Assembly: GCA_022822405.1 (NCBI GenBank)
Contig: JAJEBT010000001.1
Coordinates: forward strand, 62,001-126,000
Reading direction: 5' to 3'
Source of the DNA: Alphaproteobacteria bacterium
GTDB lineage: Bacteria; Pseudomonadota; Alphaproteobacteria; MPNO01; UBA830
Length of the DNA: 64,000 bases
Both the position numbers and the translations under genes were made by a program. A model generated the notes under the pieces. That model did not search any database, was not told where the DNA came from, and worked only from the letters and a program-made list of their open reading frames with translations. The first letter of the stretch is position 1, and every line of letters begins with the position of its first letter. Below are positions 1 through 9,600 of the stretch, piece by piece.

Positions 1-840
1 CTCTACCGTTTTGCGGCCGCCGACGTCGCCGCCGAATCCTTCAGGCGCAAGGCCATCTCGCTGGTCCTTGCCGGCGGGGTCTTTGCGGGCTTCGCCGGGC
101 CGAATCTCGCCAAGTGGGGCAAGGACCTCATCGCTGACCCGGTCTATGCGGGCGCCTTCCTGTTCATGATCGCCACTGCCCTGGCCGCGGCGCTGGTGCT
201 GGCCTTTCTCGACATTCCGCAACTCACGGTTGCGCAGAGGACAGGTCCACAGCGGCCGCTCGCAACGATAATGCGCCAGCCCGTCTTCATCGCCGCCGCA
301 ACATCGGCGACCATCGCCCAGTGCGTCATGAACTTTCTCATGACCGCGACGCCGATCGCGATGGTCGCCCATTGCAACCACGCGTTCGGCGATGCGGCCG
401 ACGTGATCTCCTGGCACATCGTGGGAATGTTCGCGCCGGGTTTCGTCACCGGATCCCTGATCAACCGCTTCGGCGAGGTGCCAATGATCCTTGCCGGCTT
501 TGTGCTGCAGGCGGCCTGCATCGCCGTCGCGCTCTCCGGTATCGAGGTCTTCGATTTCTGGCTGGCGATGGTGCTGCTCGGGGTCGGGTGGAACTTCTCG
601 TTCACCGCGGCGAACACGCTCATGACCACGGCCTATACCCCGTCTGAACGGGCGAAGACGCAGGGCATGATGAACCAGGTCGTGTACACGGTGGTCGGGA
701 TGGGCTCGTTGTCGTCAGGCGCGCTGATCCACTATTTCGGCTGGACCTGGGTCAATGTCGGCGCCGCGCCGCTGCTCGTTCTCGCCGTCGCGGTCACGCT
801 CTGGTATTCGCTTGCCGGAAGATCCGCCGCGACCGCCTGA
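1..840 (+). CDS. MFS transporter, C-terminal part (gene starts before the window)
   Basis: The reading frame is open from base 1 and ends with TGA at 838-840, giving about 279 residues of the C-terminal part of a polytopic inner-membrane protein. The visible part has six to eight hydrophobic helices. It includes a stretch around codons 5-25 with a basic loop typical of the MFS intracellular loops, and a glycine-rich helix near codons 220-240. The family moves small solutes by proton-coupled symport or antiport. The substrate cannot be read from this fragment. It ends 117 bases before the TRAP solute-binding gene, so it may or may not share its transcript. The family call is from hydropathy and sequence style and is fairly safe; the function is open. 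Confidence 0.75.
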   Translation, partial: LYRFAAADVAAESFRRKAISLVLAGGVFAGFAGPNLAKWGKDLIADPVYAGAFLFMIATALAAALVLAFLDIPQLTVAQRTGPQRPLATIMRQPVFIAAATSATIAQCVMNFLMTATPIAMVAHCNHAFGDAADVISWHIVGMFAPGFVTGSLINRFGEVPMILAGFVLQAACIAVALSGIEVFDFWLAMVLLGVGWNFSFTAANTLMTTAYTPSERAKTQGMMNQVVYTVVGMGSLSSGALIHYFGWTWVNVGAAPLLVLAVAVTLWYSLAGRSAATA

Positions 841-899
841 GAGCCACGTTCAGCGGCGGCATGTTCCGGGACGGCCCGGGTATTGCCTTTGTAGCCAGC

Positions 900-934
900 G
901 ATGAGACAATGCCCCCAGCCAGTTATGTCTCATC
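900..934. promoter_or_regulatory. Perfect 9-bp inverted repeat, probable operator of the TRAP operon
   Basis: The arms GATGAGACA (900-908) and TGTCTCATC (926-934) are exact inverse complements separated by 17 bases, and the right arm ends 24 bases before the dctP-type start codon at 958. The ribosome binding site AGGGAG at 945-950 lies just downstream. The position and symmetry fit a repressor or activator site, for example of the GntR class that often controls TRAP operons. A leader-RNA stem is the alternative. No regulator gene is present nearby. Confidence 0.5.
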
Positions 935-957
935 AAGACAATTCAGGGAGTTTCGAC

Positions 958-1953
958 ATGAAGAAGATGTTGGCCCTCGCGGCCACAGCAACAGTTGCGG
1001 CAACGCTTTCGTTTGCCCCGGCTGCCAACGCGGCGGAAGTCACGCTCAAGGGGATCGCCGGCTGGCCGAAAAACTTCGCGCTGACGCCCGATTTCCTGCG
1101 TTTCATCGAAGAAGCCAACAAGCGCGGCAAGGGCCACTTCAAAATCGTCCACATCGGCGGACCCGAGATCGCCAAAGCGCCAGCCCAATCCAAAGGCTTC
1201 AAGTCAGGCCTCTACGACCTGATGTATACCGCGGCGAGCTATCATCGGGGCGTGGTGCCGGAGGTCGATGCCCTGTCGGCGACACAGCTGCGCCCGTGGG
1301 ACGCCCGCAAGAACGGCGCGATGGCGGCGCTCGACGCGGCGCTTACCAAGAGGCTTGACGGCATACTACTTTCGCAGACCGCCACCAGCGTCTCGTTCAT
1401 CCTCTATCTGCGGGACAAGCCCAAATTGGGGCCGGATGGCATGATTTCCCTGAAGGGTTTCAAGATGCGGTCGGTGCCGGTCTATGACGGTTTCCTCAAG
1501 GAACTCGGCGCAACGACGATCACCGTCCAGGTTCCGGAAATCTACAACGCGCTCGAACGCGGCCTCGTCGACGGCTTCGCCTTTCCCGAGATGTGGACGC
1601 GCGGTCTCGGCTGGGCCAAGTTCGTCAAGTACCGCATCTACCCCACCTTCTACCAGCTTGAACCCTCCGTTTTCATCTCTAACAAGGCGCTCAAGAAGCT
1701 GAGCAAGAAGGGGCAGGAGATCATGATCCAGGCCGGCAAGGACTGGGAACGCATCTCCTACGACTATTGGAAACCGCTGGTCGCCAAGGAACGCGATATT
1801 CTCGCCAAGGAGTTCGGTCAGCAGGAGGTCACGATGACCGGCGAGGCGGCAAAGAAATACATCAATCTCGCCAATACCGTGCCGATCGAGCGCCTCAAGA
1901 AGGTTGATACTCCAGAAGCCAAGATGTTGAGCAAGCTCTATCACGGCCAGTAG
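958..1953 (+). CDS. TRAP transporter solute-binding protein (DctP family)
   Basis: This is the periplasmic receptor of a tripartite ATP-independent transporter, which captures an organic acid and delivers it to the QM membrane unit. The 331-residue length is usual for DctP-family proteins. The start at 958 is chosen because it begins with Met-Lys-Lys and a hydrophobic signal peptide ending at an Ala-Asn-Ala cleavage site near residue 29, and because AGGGAG lies 7 bases upstream. The ORF could open at 901 but that start would precede the signal peptide and has no ribosome site. It is followed by a strong hairpin and then the Q and M subunits, giving the order P-Q-M. The ligand is unknown; family members bind C4-dicarboxylates, keto acids, sugar acids or aromatic acids. 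Confidence 0.9.
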   Translation: MKKMLALAATATVAATLSFAPAANAAEVTLKGIAGWPKNFALTPDFLRFIEEANKRGKGHFKIVHIGGPEIAKAPAQSKGFKSGLYDLMYTAASYHRGVVPEVDALSATQLRPWDARKNGAMAALDAALTKRLDGILLSQTATSVSFILYLRDKPKLGPDGMISLKGFKMRSVPVYDGFLKELGATTITVQVPEIYNALERGLVDGFAFPEMWTRGLGWAKFVKYRIYPTFYQLEPSVFISNKALKKLSKKGQEIMIQAGKDWERISYDYWKPLVAKERDILAKEFGQQEVTMTGEAAKKYINLANTVPIERLKKVDTPEAKMLSKLYHGQ

Positions 1954-1962
1954 GCCGTTGAA

Positions 1963-1992
1963 GCCGCAGCCCCGGCGTGCCGGGGCTGCGGC
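1963..1992 (+). terminator. GC-rich hairpin between TRAP P and Q genes (attenuator or 3'-stabiliser)
   Basis: A perfect 13-bp stem (1963-1975 with 1980-1992) closes a CGTG loop and is followed by CTTTCCC, starting 9 bases after the dctP-type stop codon. Such a hairpin inside an operon usually stops or protects part of the transcripts, so the binding protein is made in excess over the membrane subunits. The stem is seen directly; the effect is inferred. Confidence 0.65.
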
Positions 1993-2004
1993 CTTTCCCG
2001 ACCC

Positions 2005-2517
2005 ATGAACATGCTTGCCCGAGCCTATAACGGCCTGATCACCGGGCTCGCGATCATCGCGGGACTGATGCTCGCCGTCATCTTCATCGGCATCATCGCC
2101 GACGTCGGCATTCGCACGGCCGGCTTCAACTCCCTGCAATGGTACAGCGCAATCGCCGAGTACTGCCTTCTGTTCTCGACCATGCTGGCGGCACCATGGC
2201 TCGTACGGCTCAAGGGCCACGTGGTTGTCGAATCACTCACGCTAGCCATGCCGCCCGCGGTCCGGCGCGTCATGGCCAGGGTCGTCTACCTGCTGTGCAT
2301 CGTCCTCTCCCTTCTCTTCGTCTATTACGGTTTCGTCGAAATGACGGCTGCGATGGCAAGCGGCGAGCTCGACCTGCGTTCTATCGACATGCCCAAGTGG
2401 ATATTGTTCCTGCCGTTTCCGCTCGGCTTCAGCCTGATCGCCGTCGAGTTCGCACGCTATCTCCTCGGGTTCGATTCCTACTATTCCGGCAAGGCCGGGG
2501 CTTCGGAATCCCTGTGA
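2005..2517 (+). CDS. TRAP transporter small membrane subunit (DctQ family)
   Basis: The 170-residue product has four predicted membrane helices, at about residues 12-35, 50-66, 88-110 and 125-150, the standard DctQ layout. It pairs with the large M subunit in the inner membrane and is needed for sodium-driven uptake of the ligand brought by the binding protein. The stop codon TGA at 2515-2517 overlaps the ATG of the M gene by one base, so translation of the two is probably coupled. No clear Shine-Dalgarno is seen in the hairpin tail before its start, which may lower expression relative to the binding protein. Confidence 0.88.
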   Translation: MNMLARAYNGLITGLAIIAGLMLAVIFIGIIADVGIRTAGFNSLQWYSAIAEYCLLFSTMLAAPWLVRLKGHVVVESLTLAMPPAVRRVMARVVYLLCIVLSLLFVYYGFVEMTAAMASGELDLRSIDMPKWILFLPFPLGFSLIAVEFARYLLGFDSYYSGKAGASESL

Positions 2518-3845
2518 TGGAGTGGTTGACCGAGTGGTATTCCATCGCCGGCTTCCTGATCGGCATGGTCATCGCCTTCATGCTGCTGGGAATCCCGGTG
2601 GCGTTTTCGTTCCTCACCGCAAACATCATCGGGGCGATGATCTTCATGGGCGGCCTCGACGCCATGCCGCAGATCGTCGTCAACGCGGTCGAATCGGTCA
2701 CCATATTCGCCCTTATTCCGGTGCCGCTGTTCATCATCATGGGCGAACTGTTTTTCCACACGGGACTTGCCGTGCGGGTCTTCGACACCCTGGACCTGTG
2801 TTTCGGACGGCTGCCCGGCCGCCTCTCCTACATCACGGTCGCTGGCGGCACCATATTCGCCACCCTTTCCGGCTCGACCATGGCGAATACGGCCATGATG
2901 GGATCGATGATGGTTCCGGAAATGACCAACCGCGGCTACAAGCAGCACATGTCGATGGGGCCGATCCTCGGGACCGGCGGGCTCGCAATGATCATTCCAC
3001 CCTCGGCGCTCGCGGTGCTGCTTGCGAGCCTCGCCGAAATCGACATCGGCAAACTCTTGATCGCGGGCATTTTTCCGGGCCTCGTGCTCGCGGTCCTCTA
3101 CTCCATACTGATCTACGCCCAGGTCAAGATCGATCCCGACGCAGCGCCCGCATACACGGTCGAGGACCACTCGCTGGGACAGATCCTGCTGTCGGTCGTC
3201 GTCAACGTGCTGCCGATGGGTCTTGTCGTGTTTTGCGTCATCGGGCTGATCATCCTCGGCATCGCGACGCCGACGGAAGCCGCGGGCTTCGGGGCGTTCG
3301 GCGTCCTTGTCCTGGCCGTCATCTATCGCGTCATCTCATGGGATATCATCGTCAAGTCCTTCTCCGGGTCACTCCGCGTGACCGGGATGGTGCTGCTGAT
3401 CATTCTCGCGTCGTCGACGTTCAGCCAGCTCCTGGCGTTCACCGGCGCCAGCGCCGGCCTGATCGAATGGGCCACGGCGATCGAACTCGCACCCATCGTC
3501 ATGCTGCTGATCATGTTCGGCGTCCTCCTGGTTCTGGGCATGTTCATGGACCAGGTGTCGATGATGCTGCTGACGGTGCCGATCTTCTTCCCGCTGGCGA
3601 TCACCCTTCAGTTCGACCTGATCTGGTTCGGTCTCGTCATGCTGCTGGCGCTCGAGATCAGCCTGACGACACCACCCTTCGGCCTCCTGCTGTTCGTCAT
3701 GATGGGAGTCGCGCCCCGTGGCACCACGCTGTGGCAGGTCGCGCTGGCGGCCGCTCCGTATATCGGCTGCGCGCTGATCGTCCTCGTGCTGCTTATCCTC
3801 TTTCCCGGGCTTGCAACCTATCTTCCGAACCTGATGACCAATTGA
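2517..3845 (+). CDS. TRAP transporter large permease subunit (DctM family)
   Basis: This 442-residue protein has about twelve hydrophobic segments and is the transport subunit of the TRAP system encoded by the two preceding genes. The start at 2517 overlaps the Q stop codon by one base and gives an N-terminus that goes straight into the first helix. A longer upstream frame exists but is only the shadow of the Q gene. Typical DctM features are visible: the repeated glycine-proline helix hairpins, a serine-rich GST segment near residue 120, and Thr-Pro-Thr-Glu-Ala at about residue 250 near the second ion-binding hairpin. The substrate is unknown. Confidence 0.92.
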   Translation: MEWLTEWYSIAGFLIGMVIAFMLLGIPVAFSFLTANIIGAMIFMGGLDAMPQIVVNAVESVTIFALIPVPLFIIMGELFFHTGLAVRVFDTLDLCFGRLPGRLSYITVAGGTIFATLSGSTMANTAMMGSMMVPEMTNRGYKQHMSMGPILGTGGLAMIIPPSALAVLLASLAEIDIGKLLIAGIFPGLVLAVLYSILIYAQVKIDPDAAPAYTVEDHSLGQILLSVVVNVLPMGLVVFCVIGLIILGIATPTEAAGFGAFGVLVLAVIYRVISWDIIVKSFSGSLRVTGMVLLIILASSTFSQLLAFTGASAGLIEWATAIELAPIVMLLIMFGVLLVLGMFMDQVSMMLLTVPIFFPLAITLQFDLIWFGLVMLLALEISLTTPPFGLLLFVMMGVAPRGTTLWQVALAAAPYIGCALIVLVLLILFPGLATYLPNLMTN

Positions 3846-4160
3846 TCGCGCCCGCGTCGTGGCCGGACGCGGATTCGCCGCGCCAATCCCTGATGACATG
3901 GTGCTGCAGCCCCCATGGCGGCGGTGCCGGGATATCCGCCCGCGAATGCGGGCTCGGACCCGGCAAATCCTCTTGGACCTCGCACACCGTCAGCAATATA
4001 ATCCGGCGAGGCCGATGGCAGGGGAAAGCCGCAACCATTCGTCGAAGCCTGCCCATGCCACGGCCGATCATCCTGCCGCCGTGCGGCACGCCGCCGGAGG
4101 AGGCCCGGGCAACGACGGACTCCGGCAGCGGCCCACGAACACCTGCGGGCGGAGAAGCTG
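3846..4160. other. 315-base gap between TRAP and VOC genes
   Basis: No convincing coding frame was found here on either strand. A weak 7-bp stem (3852-3858 with 3866-3872) lies just after the dctM-type stop codon without a T tract; it may be a partial terminator. The end of the gap carries GGAG at 4151-4154, the ribosome site of the next gene. Confidence 0.4.
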
Positions 4161-5030
4161 ATGGCCACGAACCGTTACGACCGCACACTCGAAGACACCG
4201 GCAATATCGTCGCGCTGGAACATGTGAACGTCCGCATCCCGGACCAGCGGCTGGCGACCCTGTTCTACGTCACGGGCCTCGGCCTGACGCGCGACCCCTA
4301 CCTCGTGACGGGCGTAACCAACATGTGGATCAATGCCGGCCGCTCGCAGTTTCACCTGCCGACCGGCGACCCGCAGGTGGTGCGCGGGCGCATCGGGCTC
4401 GTTATGCCGGATCTCGAGGGCCTGCAGCGGCGGCTCGATTCAGTGCGCAAGCCGCTCGCCGGAACGTCATTCGACTTCGTGTCGGGCGACGGCCATGTCG
4501 ACGTCACGTGCCCGTGGGGCAACCGCTTCCGCTGCCACCCGCCGAATGAGCGGTTCGGGCGCACGGCGCTCGGCCTGGTCCAACTCGAACTCGATGTCCC
4601 GCCCGATTGCGCCGAAGGCATCTCCCGTTTCTACCGTGAGATCATGGATGCGCCGGCCGAATTTGTCGACGGCGAGGCCCGGGTGCCGGTGGGGTACCGG
4701 CAGACTCTCGTCTTCCGCGAAACGCAACAGCCCGTTCCCGAATTCGACGGCCACCATATCCAGATCTATGTCGCAGATTTTTCAGGCCCCTACGGGAGGC
4801 TGACGGAACGCGGACTGGTTTCCGAGGAGAGCAACCAGTTCCAATACCGTTTCGAGGCCATAGTGGACCCGGACAGCGGCAGCGAACTGTTCGTTCTCGA
4901 TCACGAGATTCGTTCGCTGACCCATCCTCTTTTCGCCCGCCCGCTGGTCAACCGCAACCCCGACCAGACCAACTCGTCGTTCGATCCGGGCCACGAGGAA
5001 CGCTCGTGGGCACTGGACTGCAGGACCTAG
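4161..5030 (+). CDS. VOC-superfamily protein with two modules (glyoxalase/extradiol dioxygenase type)
   Basis: The 289-residue product contains two paired beta-alpha-beta-beta-beta modules of the vicinal oxygen chelate fold. The first begins near residue 16 with a Glu-His-Val motif whose His is a likely metal ligand. The second begins near residue 135 and carries a His-His-Ile-Gln-Ile-Tyr strand near residue 200. Two modules and about 290 residues match single-chain extradiol-type dioxygenases and related lyases, so a ring-cleavage or isomerase role is possible but not proven. The start is supported by GGAG 6 bases upstream. The gene follows the TRAP operon after 315 bases, so it could act on the imported substrate. 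Confidence 0.75.
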   Translation: MATNRYDRTLEDTGNIVALEHVNVRIPDQRLATLFYVTGLGLTRDPYLVTGVTNMWINAGRSQFHLPTGDPQVVRGRIGLVMPDLEGLQRRLDSVRKPLAGTSFDFVSGDGHVDVTCPWGNRFRCHPPNERFGRTALGLVQLELDVPPDCAEGISRFYREIMDAPAEFVDGEARVPVGYRQTLVFRETQQPVPEFDGHHIQIYVADFSGPYGRLTERGLVSEESNQFQYRFEAIVDPDSGSELFVLDHEIRSLTHPLFARPLVNRNPDQTNSSFDPGHEERSWALDCRT

Positions 5031-5178
5031 TCCTGCCGGTCGCGCGATGCCTTGCCGCCGGGACGGGGCACCGGGCGCCGCCATGCTGAGGGGTGCCGTT
5101 CCGGCTGGAAACACCGTCGCGCTGGCATAGGCGGGAGCGTAAAGGACACTTGTCCCGCCGGGCGGGCCGGCAACGGAC

Positions 5179-5205
5179 AATTAACCTTCGGAATCCTGAA
5201 GTTAA
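5179..5205. promoter_or_regulatory. AT-rich imperfect palindrome upstream of the RND promoter (operator candidate)
   Basis: AATTAACCTTC and GAAGTTAAATT form a near-perfect dyad around GGAATCCT, with a single extra base breaking the symmetry. It sits 8 bases upstream of the proposed -35 box at 5213 in an otherwise GC-rich region. Such a site fits a TetR- or MarR-type efflux regulator, although none is encoded close by. Confidence 0.4.
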
Positions 5206-5212
5206 ATTTCGA

Positions 5213-5241
5213 TTGTCACAATGCAAGTCAGGCCGTATTCT
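5213..5241 (+). promoter_or_regulatory. Sigma70-type promoter for the RND efflux operon
   Basis: TTGTCA (5213-5218) and TATTCT (5236-5241) are spaced by exactly 17 bases, matching the -35 and -10 consensus at five and four of six positions. The predicted transcript would start near 5248, about 35 bases ahead of the GTG start of the membrane fusion gene. Confidence 0.5.
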
Positions 5242-5282
5242 CAAAGAACCGTCGGGCTGCGGGCAAATCAACAGGCTGACGG

Positions 5283-6608
5283 GTGCGCCAGCCGAACGGG
5301 TCGGACGCCTTGCCTCACGCCACCGCCGAGCATCAAGCACCACCTGTAGGTCGCCTGCGCCGCTTCCTCTCCATTCTGGCGCGGACACTGCTGCCGATCG
5401 CAGTGCTCCTTGGCGGCGGTGCGGTCTTCGCCTATCTCCAGGCAACGAAGCCGGCACTTGACAGGAAACCCGTCGCCGAACGGGCATGGCCGGTCACGGC
5501 GACGACCGTGGAGAAGATCACGATTGCGCCGACTCTGGTCCTCTACGGCACGATTGTCGCCGGCCGCACCGTCGACATGCGCCCCCTTGTCAGCGGCCGC
5601 ATCTCCAGAGTGGGTCGCAATTTCGCGATCGGCGGGCTGGTGAACAAGGGCGACCTCCTTGTCGCTATCGACGCATTCGACTACGAAGCCGCACTCTCAG
5701 AACGCAAGACGCTGATCGCCGAAGCCCGGGCGCGGCTGTCCGAACTGACTGCAGAACTCAGCGCCGAACGCGAGATCATCCAGTATGATCAGAAGCAGAT
5801 CGCCATACGCAGGAGGGAGGTCGAACGGCGATCAAGGCTGGAGGAGCGCGGAACCGGGACCGAGAAATCGCTGGACGACGCCCAATCGGCACTGATCGAT
5901 GCGCAACGCCGCGTTTTCGAACGGAAAAAGCGGATCGGATCCCTTGAAGCGCGCATCCGCCAGCAGCGCGCTGCCATCGACCGGTCCCGTGTTGCGTTGC
6001 AACGAGCGGAGCGGAACCTGGGCGACACGGTCCTGAAGGCGCCGTTCGACGGAATCCTGAGCGAAGTGTCAGCTGAAATCGGCAAGCGGGTCTCTACCGG
6101 CGACAAGGTCGCCAGGCTGACCGACGCGACTTCGCTGGAGGTCGAGTTCCAAATCACCGACGACCAGTACGGTCGGCTGGTTGCCGACGGATCACTGATA
6201 GGAGAGAAGGCGGCCGTCATCTGGAAGACCGCTCGCAGATCTTTCGAATATTCGGCAATAATCATGCGCGTCTCGGGCAAGGTGACAAGCGAGGCTGGCG
6301 GCATCAACCTGTTCGCCCGCCTGAGCGATACCGGCCTCGGCACAGCTCTCCGGCCGGGCATCTTCGTCGAGGTGCACGTCAAGGATCAGTTCTACCGTGA
6401 CGTATTCCGGTTGCCGGAAGAGGCCGTACACGGCAGCCGCTCGGTATTCGTCATTGCCGAGGACGGGCGGCTCGACCAGCGCAAGATTTCGATTGTTCGC
6501 CGACTGGCCAACACGATTCTGGTACGCGGCGCGCTCAAAGCCGGTGAACGCGTGGTCACCCGGCTGTTTCCCGAGATCGGGCCGGGCGTCAAGGTGCGCG
6601 TCCCGTGA
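5283..6608 (+). CDS. RND efflux periplasmic adaptor (membrane fusion protein, HlyD family)
   Basis: The 441-residue product is the periplasmic adaptor that links an RND pump to an outer-membrane channel. It has an N-terminal membrane anchor at about residues 30-50, an initial biotinyl-lipoyl half motif near 100-130, a long charged coiled-coil hairpin at about 140-245, then the second lipoyl half and beta-barrel domain. No lipobox is seen, so the anchor is a transmembrane helix. A GTG codon is taken as start; an in-frame TTG at 5310 is an alternative since no strong ribosome site is visible. Its stop overlaps the pump gene by four bases (GTGA), which indicates translational coupling. No TolC-like gene is present in the window. 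Confidence 0.88.
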   Translation: MRQPNGSDALPHATAEHQAPPVGRLRRFLSILARTLLPIAVLLGGGAVFAYLQATKPALDRKPVAERAWPVTATTVEKITIAPTLVLYGTIVAGRTVDMRPLVSGRISRVGRNFAIGGLVNKGDLLVAIDAFDYEAALSERKTLIAEARARLSELTAELSAEREIIQYDQKQIAIRRREVERRSRLEERGTGTEKSLDDAQSALIDAQRRVFERKKRIGSLEARIRQQRAAIDRSRVALQRAERNLGDTVLKAPFDGILSEVSAEIGKRVSTGDKVARLTDATSLEVEFQITDDQYGRLVADGSLIGEKAAVIWKTARRSFEYSAIIMRVSGKVTSEAGGINLFARLSDTGLGTALRPGIFVEVHVKDQFYRDVFRLPEEAVHGSRSVFVIAEDGRLDQRKISIVRRLANTILVRGALKAGERVVTRLFPEIGPGVKVRVP

Positions 6609-9600
6609 CATCGCCGGCTGATCCGGCCAGCGGCCCGCGCAACGTCCGCAGCAGACCGGACCTGATCCGGCTGTTTGCGCGGCATCCGACAGCTGCGAAC
6701 CTGCTGATGGTAGTGATGATCATCGGTGGCCTTTTCGCGCTGAATCGTCTGCACACCCAGTTCTTTCCCGATTTCGGGATCGATGTGATTACCGTTTCCG
6801 TGCAGTGGCCGGGCGCAAGCGCGGCGGACGTGGACGACAGCGTCGTGCAGCCAATATATCGCGGAATGCGGTTCATCGACGGCGTGAAAACGATAGCTGC
6901 TAACGCCTTCGAGGGGCGCGCGACCGTCGCTGCAGAGTTCGAAGCCGACACCGACATGCAAACCGCGCTGTCCAACGTGGATGCGGCATTGGGCCAGATA
7001 ACCACGTTGCCGGAAGACAGCGAGAAACCGATCGTCCGGCGGATCGTCCGCTATGACACGTTGAGCCGGCTGCTTGTATCAGGGCCCTATCCGGAACGTT
7101 CGATGAAGCAGCTGGCCAAGCGTATCCGGGACGACCTGCTGAAACGCGGAATCGACAAGGTCGATGTCGGCGGCAGCCGGGATGAAGAAGTCCATGTAAA
7201 GGTCAAGCCCGAAATCCTGCGGCGACTCGACCTCGGTATCGACGACATCGCCAGACGCATACGGCAGACCTCGCAAGACGTGCCGTCCGGCGAGATCGCC
7301 GGACGCACCACCCACCAGATTCGAAGCCTCGGCGAAGCCAAGACCGCTCGGGACATTGGCAAGATCGAGATCAAGTCCCTGACCGATGGCCAAAAGATCC
7401 TGCTGCGCGACATCGCCACCGTGGACGAGGCGTTCGACGATGACGGCAAGATCTTTCGCCACCGCGGCCGGCCGGCTATAGAGTTGCATATCCAGCGTAC
7501 GACGACCGGGGACGCGCTCACGGCAGCTGCAGCCGTCTCCAGCTATCTCGACGAGTTGCGCCCGACACTGCCGCCGAACATCGAGATCAAGCAGTTCGAC
7601 ATTCAAGCCGACCTGATTCGCAGCCGCATCGAGCTGCTCTTGGAGAACGGGCTCACAGGCGCCGCCCTGGTCCTTGCCGTGCTGTTTCTGTTCCTCAACA
7701 CCCGGGTCGCACTCTGGGTTGCGGTCGGCATTCCGGTATCCCTGATGGCCACCATGTTCGTCATGTGGGGAAGCAACCAGTCGATCAACATGCTCAGTCT
7801 TTTTGCCCTGGTCATGGCCATCGGCATCGTCGTCGACGATGCCATTGTCGTCGGTGAACACTCCGAAACCCTGGAGCGCCTGGGCTACGATCCGGTTCTG
7901 GCAGCCGAAGCGGGGGCACGCCGAATGACCGCCCCGGTCTTCAGCTCATCTCTCACGACGATCGCCGCTTTCCTGCCGCTGCTGCTGATCACCGACGTTA
8001 TCGGCCAGCTCATACGCACCATTCCGTTTCTCATCATTACGGTCATCATTGCGAGCCTGATCGAATGTTTCCTGGTTCTGCCGGGCCATATGCGCCACGC
8101 TCTCTCGGCCACACGGCGCCTTTCCGGCCGCCGGCCGAACATGGCGCCGGTACTCCGGCTTGCGTACTTTCCGGTCCGACTGGTCATCCTGTTCAGGCGT
8201 GGCTTCGATGGGATGTTCGATCGCTTCCGCAACGGCCTCTTCCTGGCGACGGTGCGAACCGCCATCCACTGGCGCTATGCGACCGTGTCCGTGGCCCTGG
8301 CGGCGCTGCTGATTTGCGCCGGCATGTTGGTAGGAGGCCGAATCGCGTTCATCTTCTTTCCCGATCCCGAGGCAGACATCCTGGTGGCCAATGTCGAGTT
8401 CCTGTCGGGCACGCCGCGAACGAAGACTTCTGCAATGCTTGACGAGGTGGAACGCGCGATGCGCGTTGCCGAACGCAAGCTGACCGATGGCAAGGGCGGC
8501 CTGATAGATGTAGCGGTTCAGCGAATCGGGAGACCGGCAACGGGCGAATTCGCGGCACCGGTGGAGGGCGACCATGTCGGCAACATGTTCGTTCAGCTTG
8601 CCCCGGCGGAAACCCGGATCGTGACGGCTGACGAGCTCGCCAGGACATGGCGCGCCGAAGTTCGGGAAATGCCAGATATCCGTTTCATCACGGTCGCGCC
8701 CAGACGCGGCGGGCCACCGGGCCGCGACGTCGATCTACGATTTTTTGGAGCGGCTCCGGAAAACCTGAAAAAGGCTGCCATCAGGGCCGCACAACTTCTG
8801 GCTTCCTTCCCTGGAGTGAGCGGCATCTCGGACAATCTGCCCTATGGCAAGCGGGAAATGATCCTTGAGGTGACTCCGCGCGGCCAAGCGCTTGGCTTCA
8901 CGACGGAGAGCGTCGGCCGCCAAGTGCGCAACGCATTCGAGGGTGCCATCGCTCGGCGCTTTGCGCGAGGTGACGAAGAGGTGCTGGTGCGCGTGCAGTA
9001 CGACGATGATTTCCAGGATGCTGCCGCCCTGCAGGAGCTGCGCCTGAGATCGCCAGCAGGCCAGGAGGTGCCGTTGAGCGCCGTCGTCACCATCCGTGAC
9101 AGGACGGGCTTCGCCCGGATCAGGAGCGAAAACGGAACGCGCGAAGTATCGATCACGGCGGACCTCGACACCTCAGTGACCACGACCGGCGAAGTGATCG
9201 GAGCGCTGCTGGAGAACGGCCTGCGCGAGATCGCGCTGGAGAACGGCGTTGGATACCGTTTCAAGGGCAGAGCTGAGGAAGAGTCGCGCACCCTGAAGGA
9301 CATGAGTATCGGCACGGCCCTCGGCATCACGCTGATATACATCGTTCTGGCTTGGGTTTTCGCGAGCTACACGCGGCCGATCGTCGTCATGTCCGTAATC
9401 CCCCTCAGCTTCATCGGCGCCATCGTCGGACACCTGCTGCTCGGGTTCGACCTGACGATCCTGAGCCTGATCGCGCTGGCGGGGCTGTCCGGAATCGTCG
9501 TCAACAACTCGATAATCCTCGTGGTGACGATCAAGGAGCGGCTTGATGGCGGCGAGGCGCCGCTCGACGCCATCGCAAACGGCACCCGGGACCGGCTGCG

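Noticed and set aside
1366-2220. 284-residue minus-strand ORF
   Set aside because: It is antisense to the TRAP binding protein and the start of the Q gene, has shadow-type composition rich in His, Asp and Gly, and shows no domain.
2522-4549. 675-residue plus-strand ORF over dctM and the VOC gene
   Set aside because: Arg/His/Pro-rich product in the wrong frame of two clear genes; it results from the high GC content.
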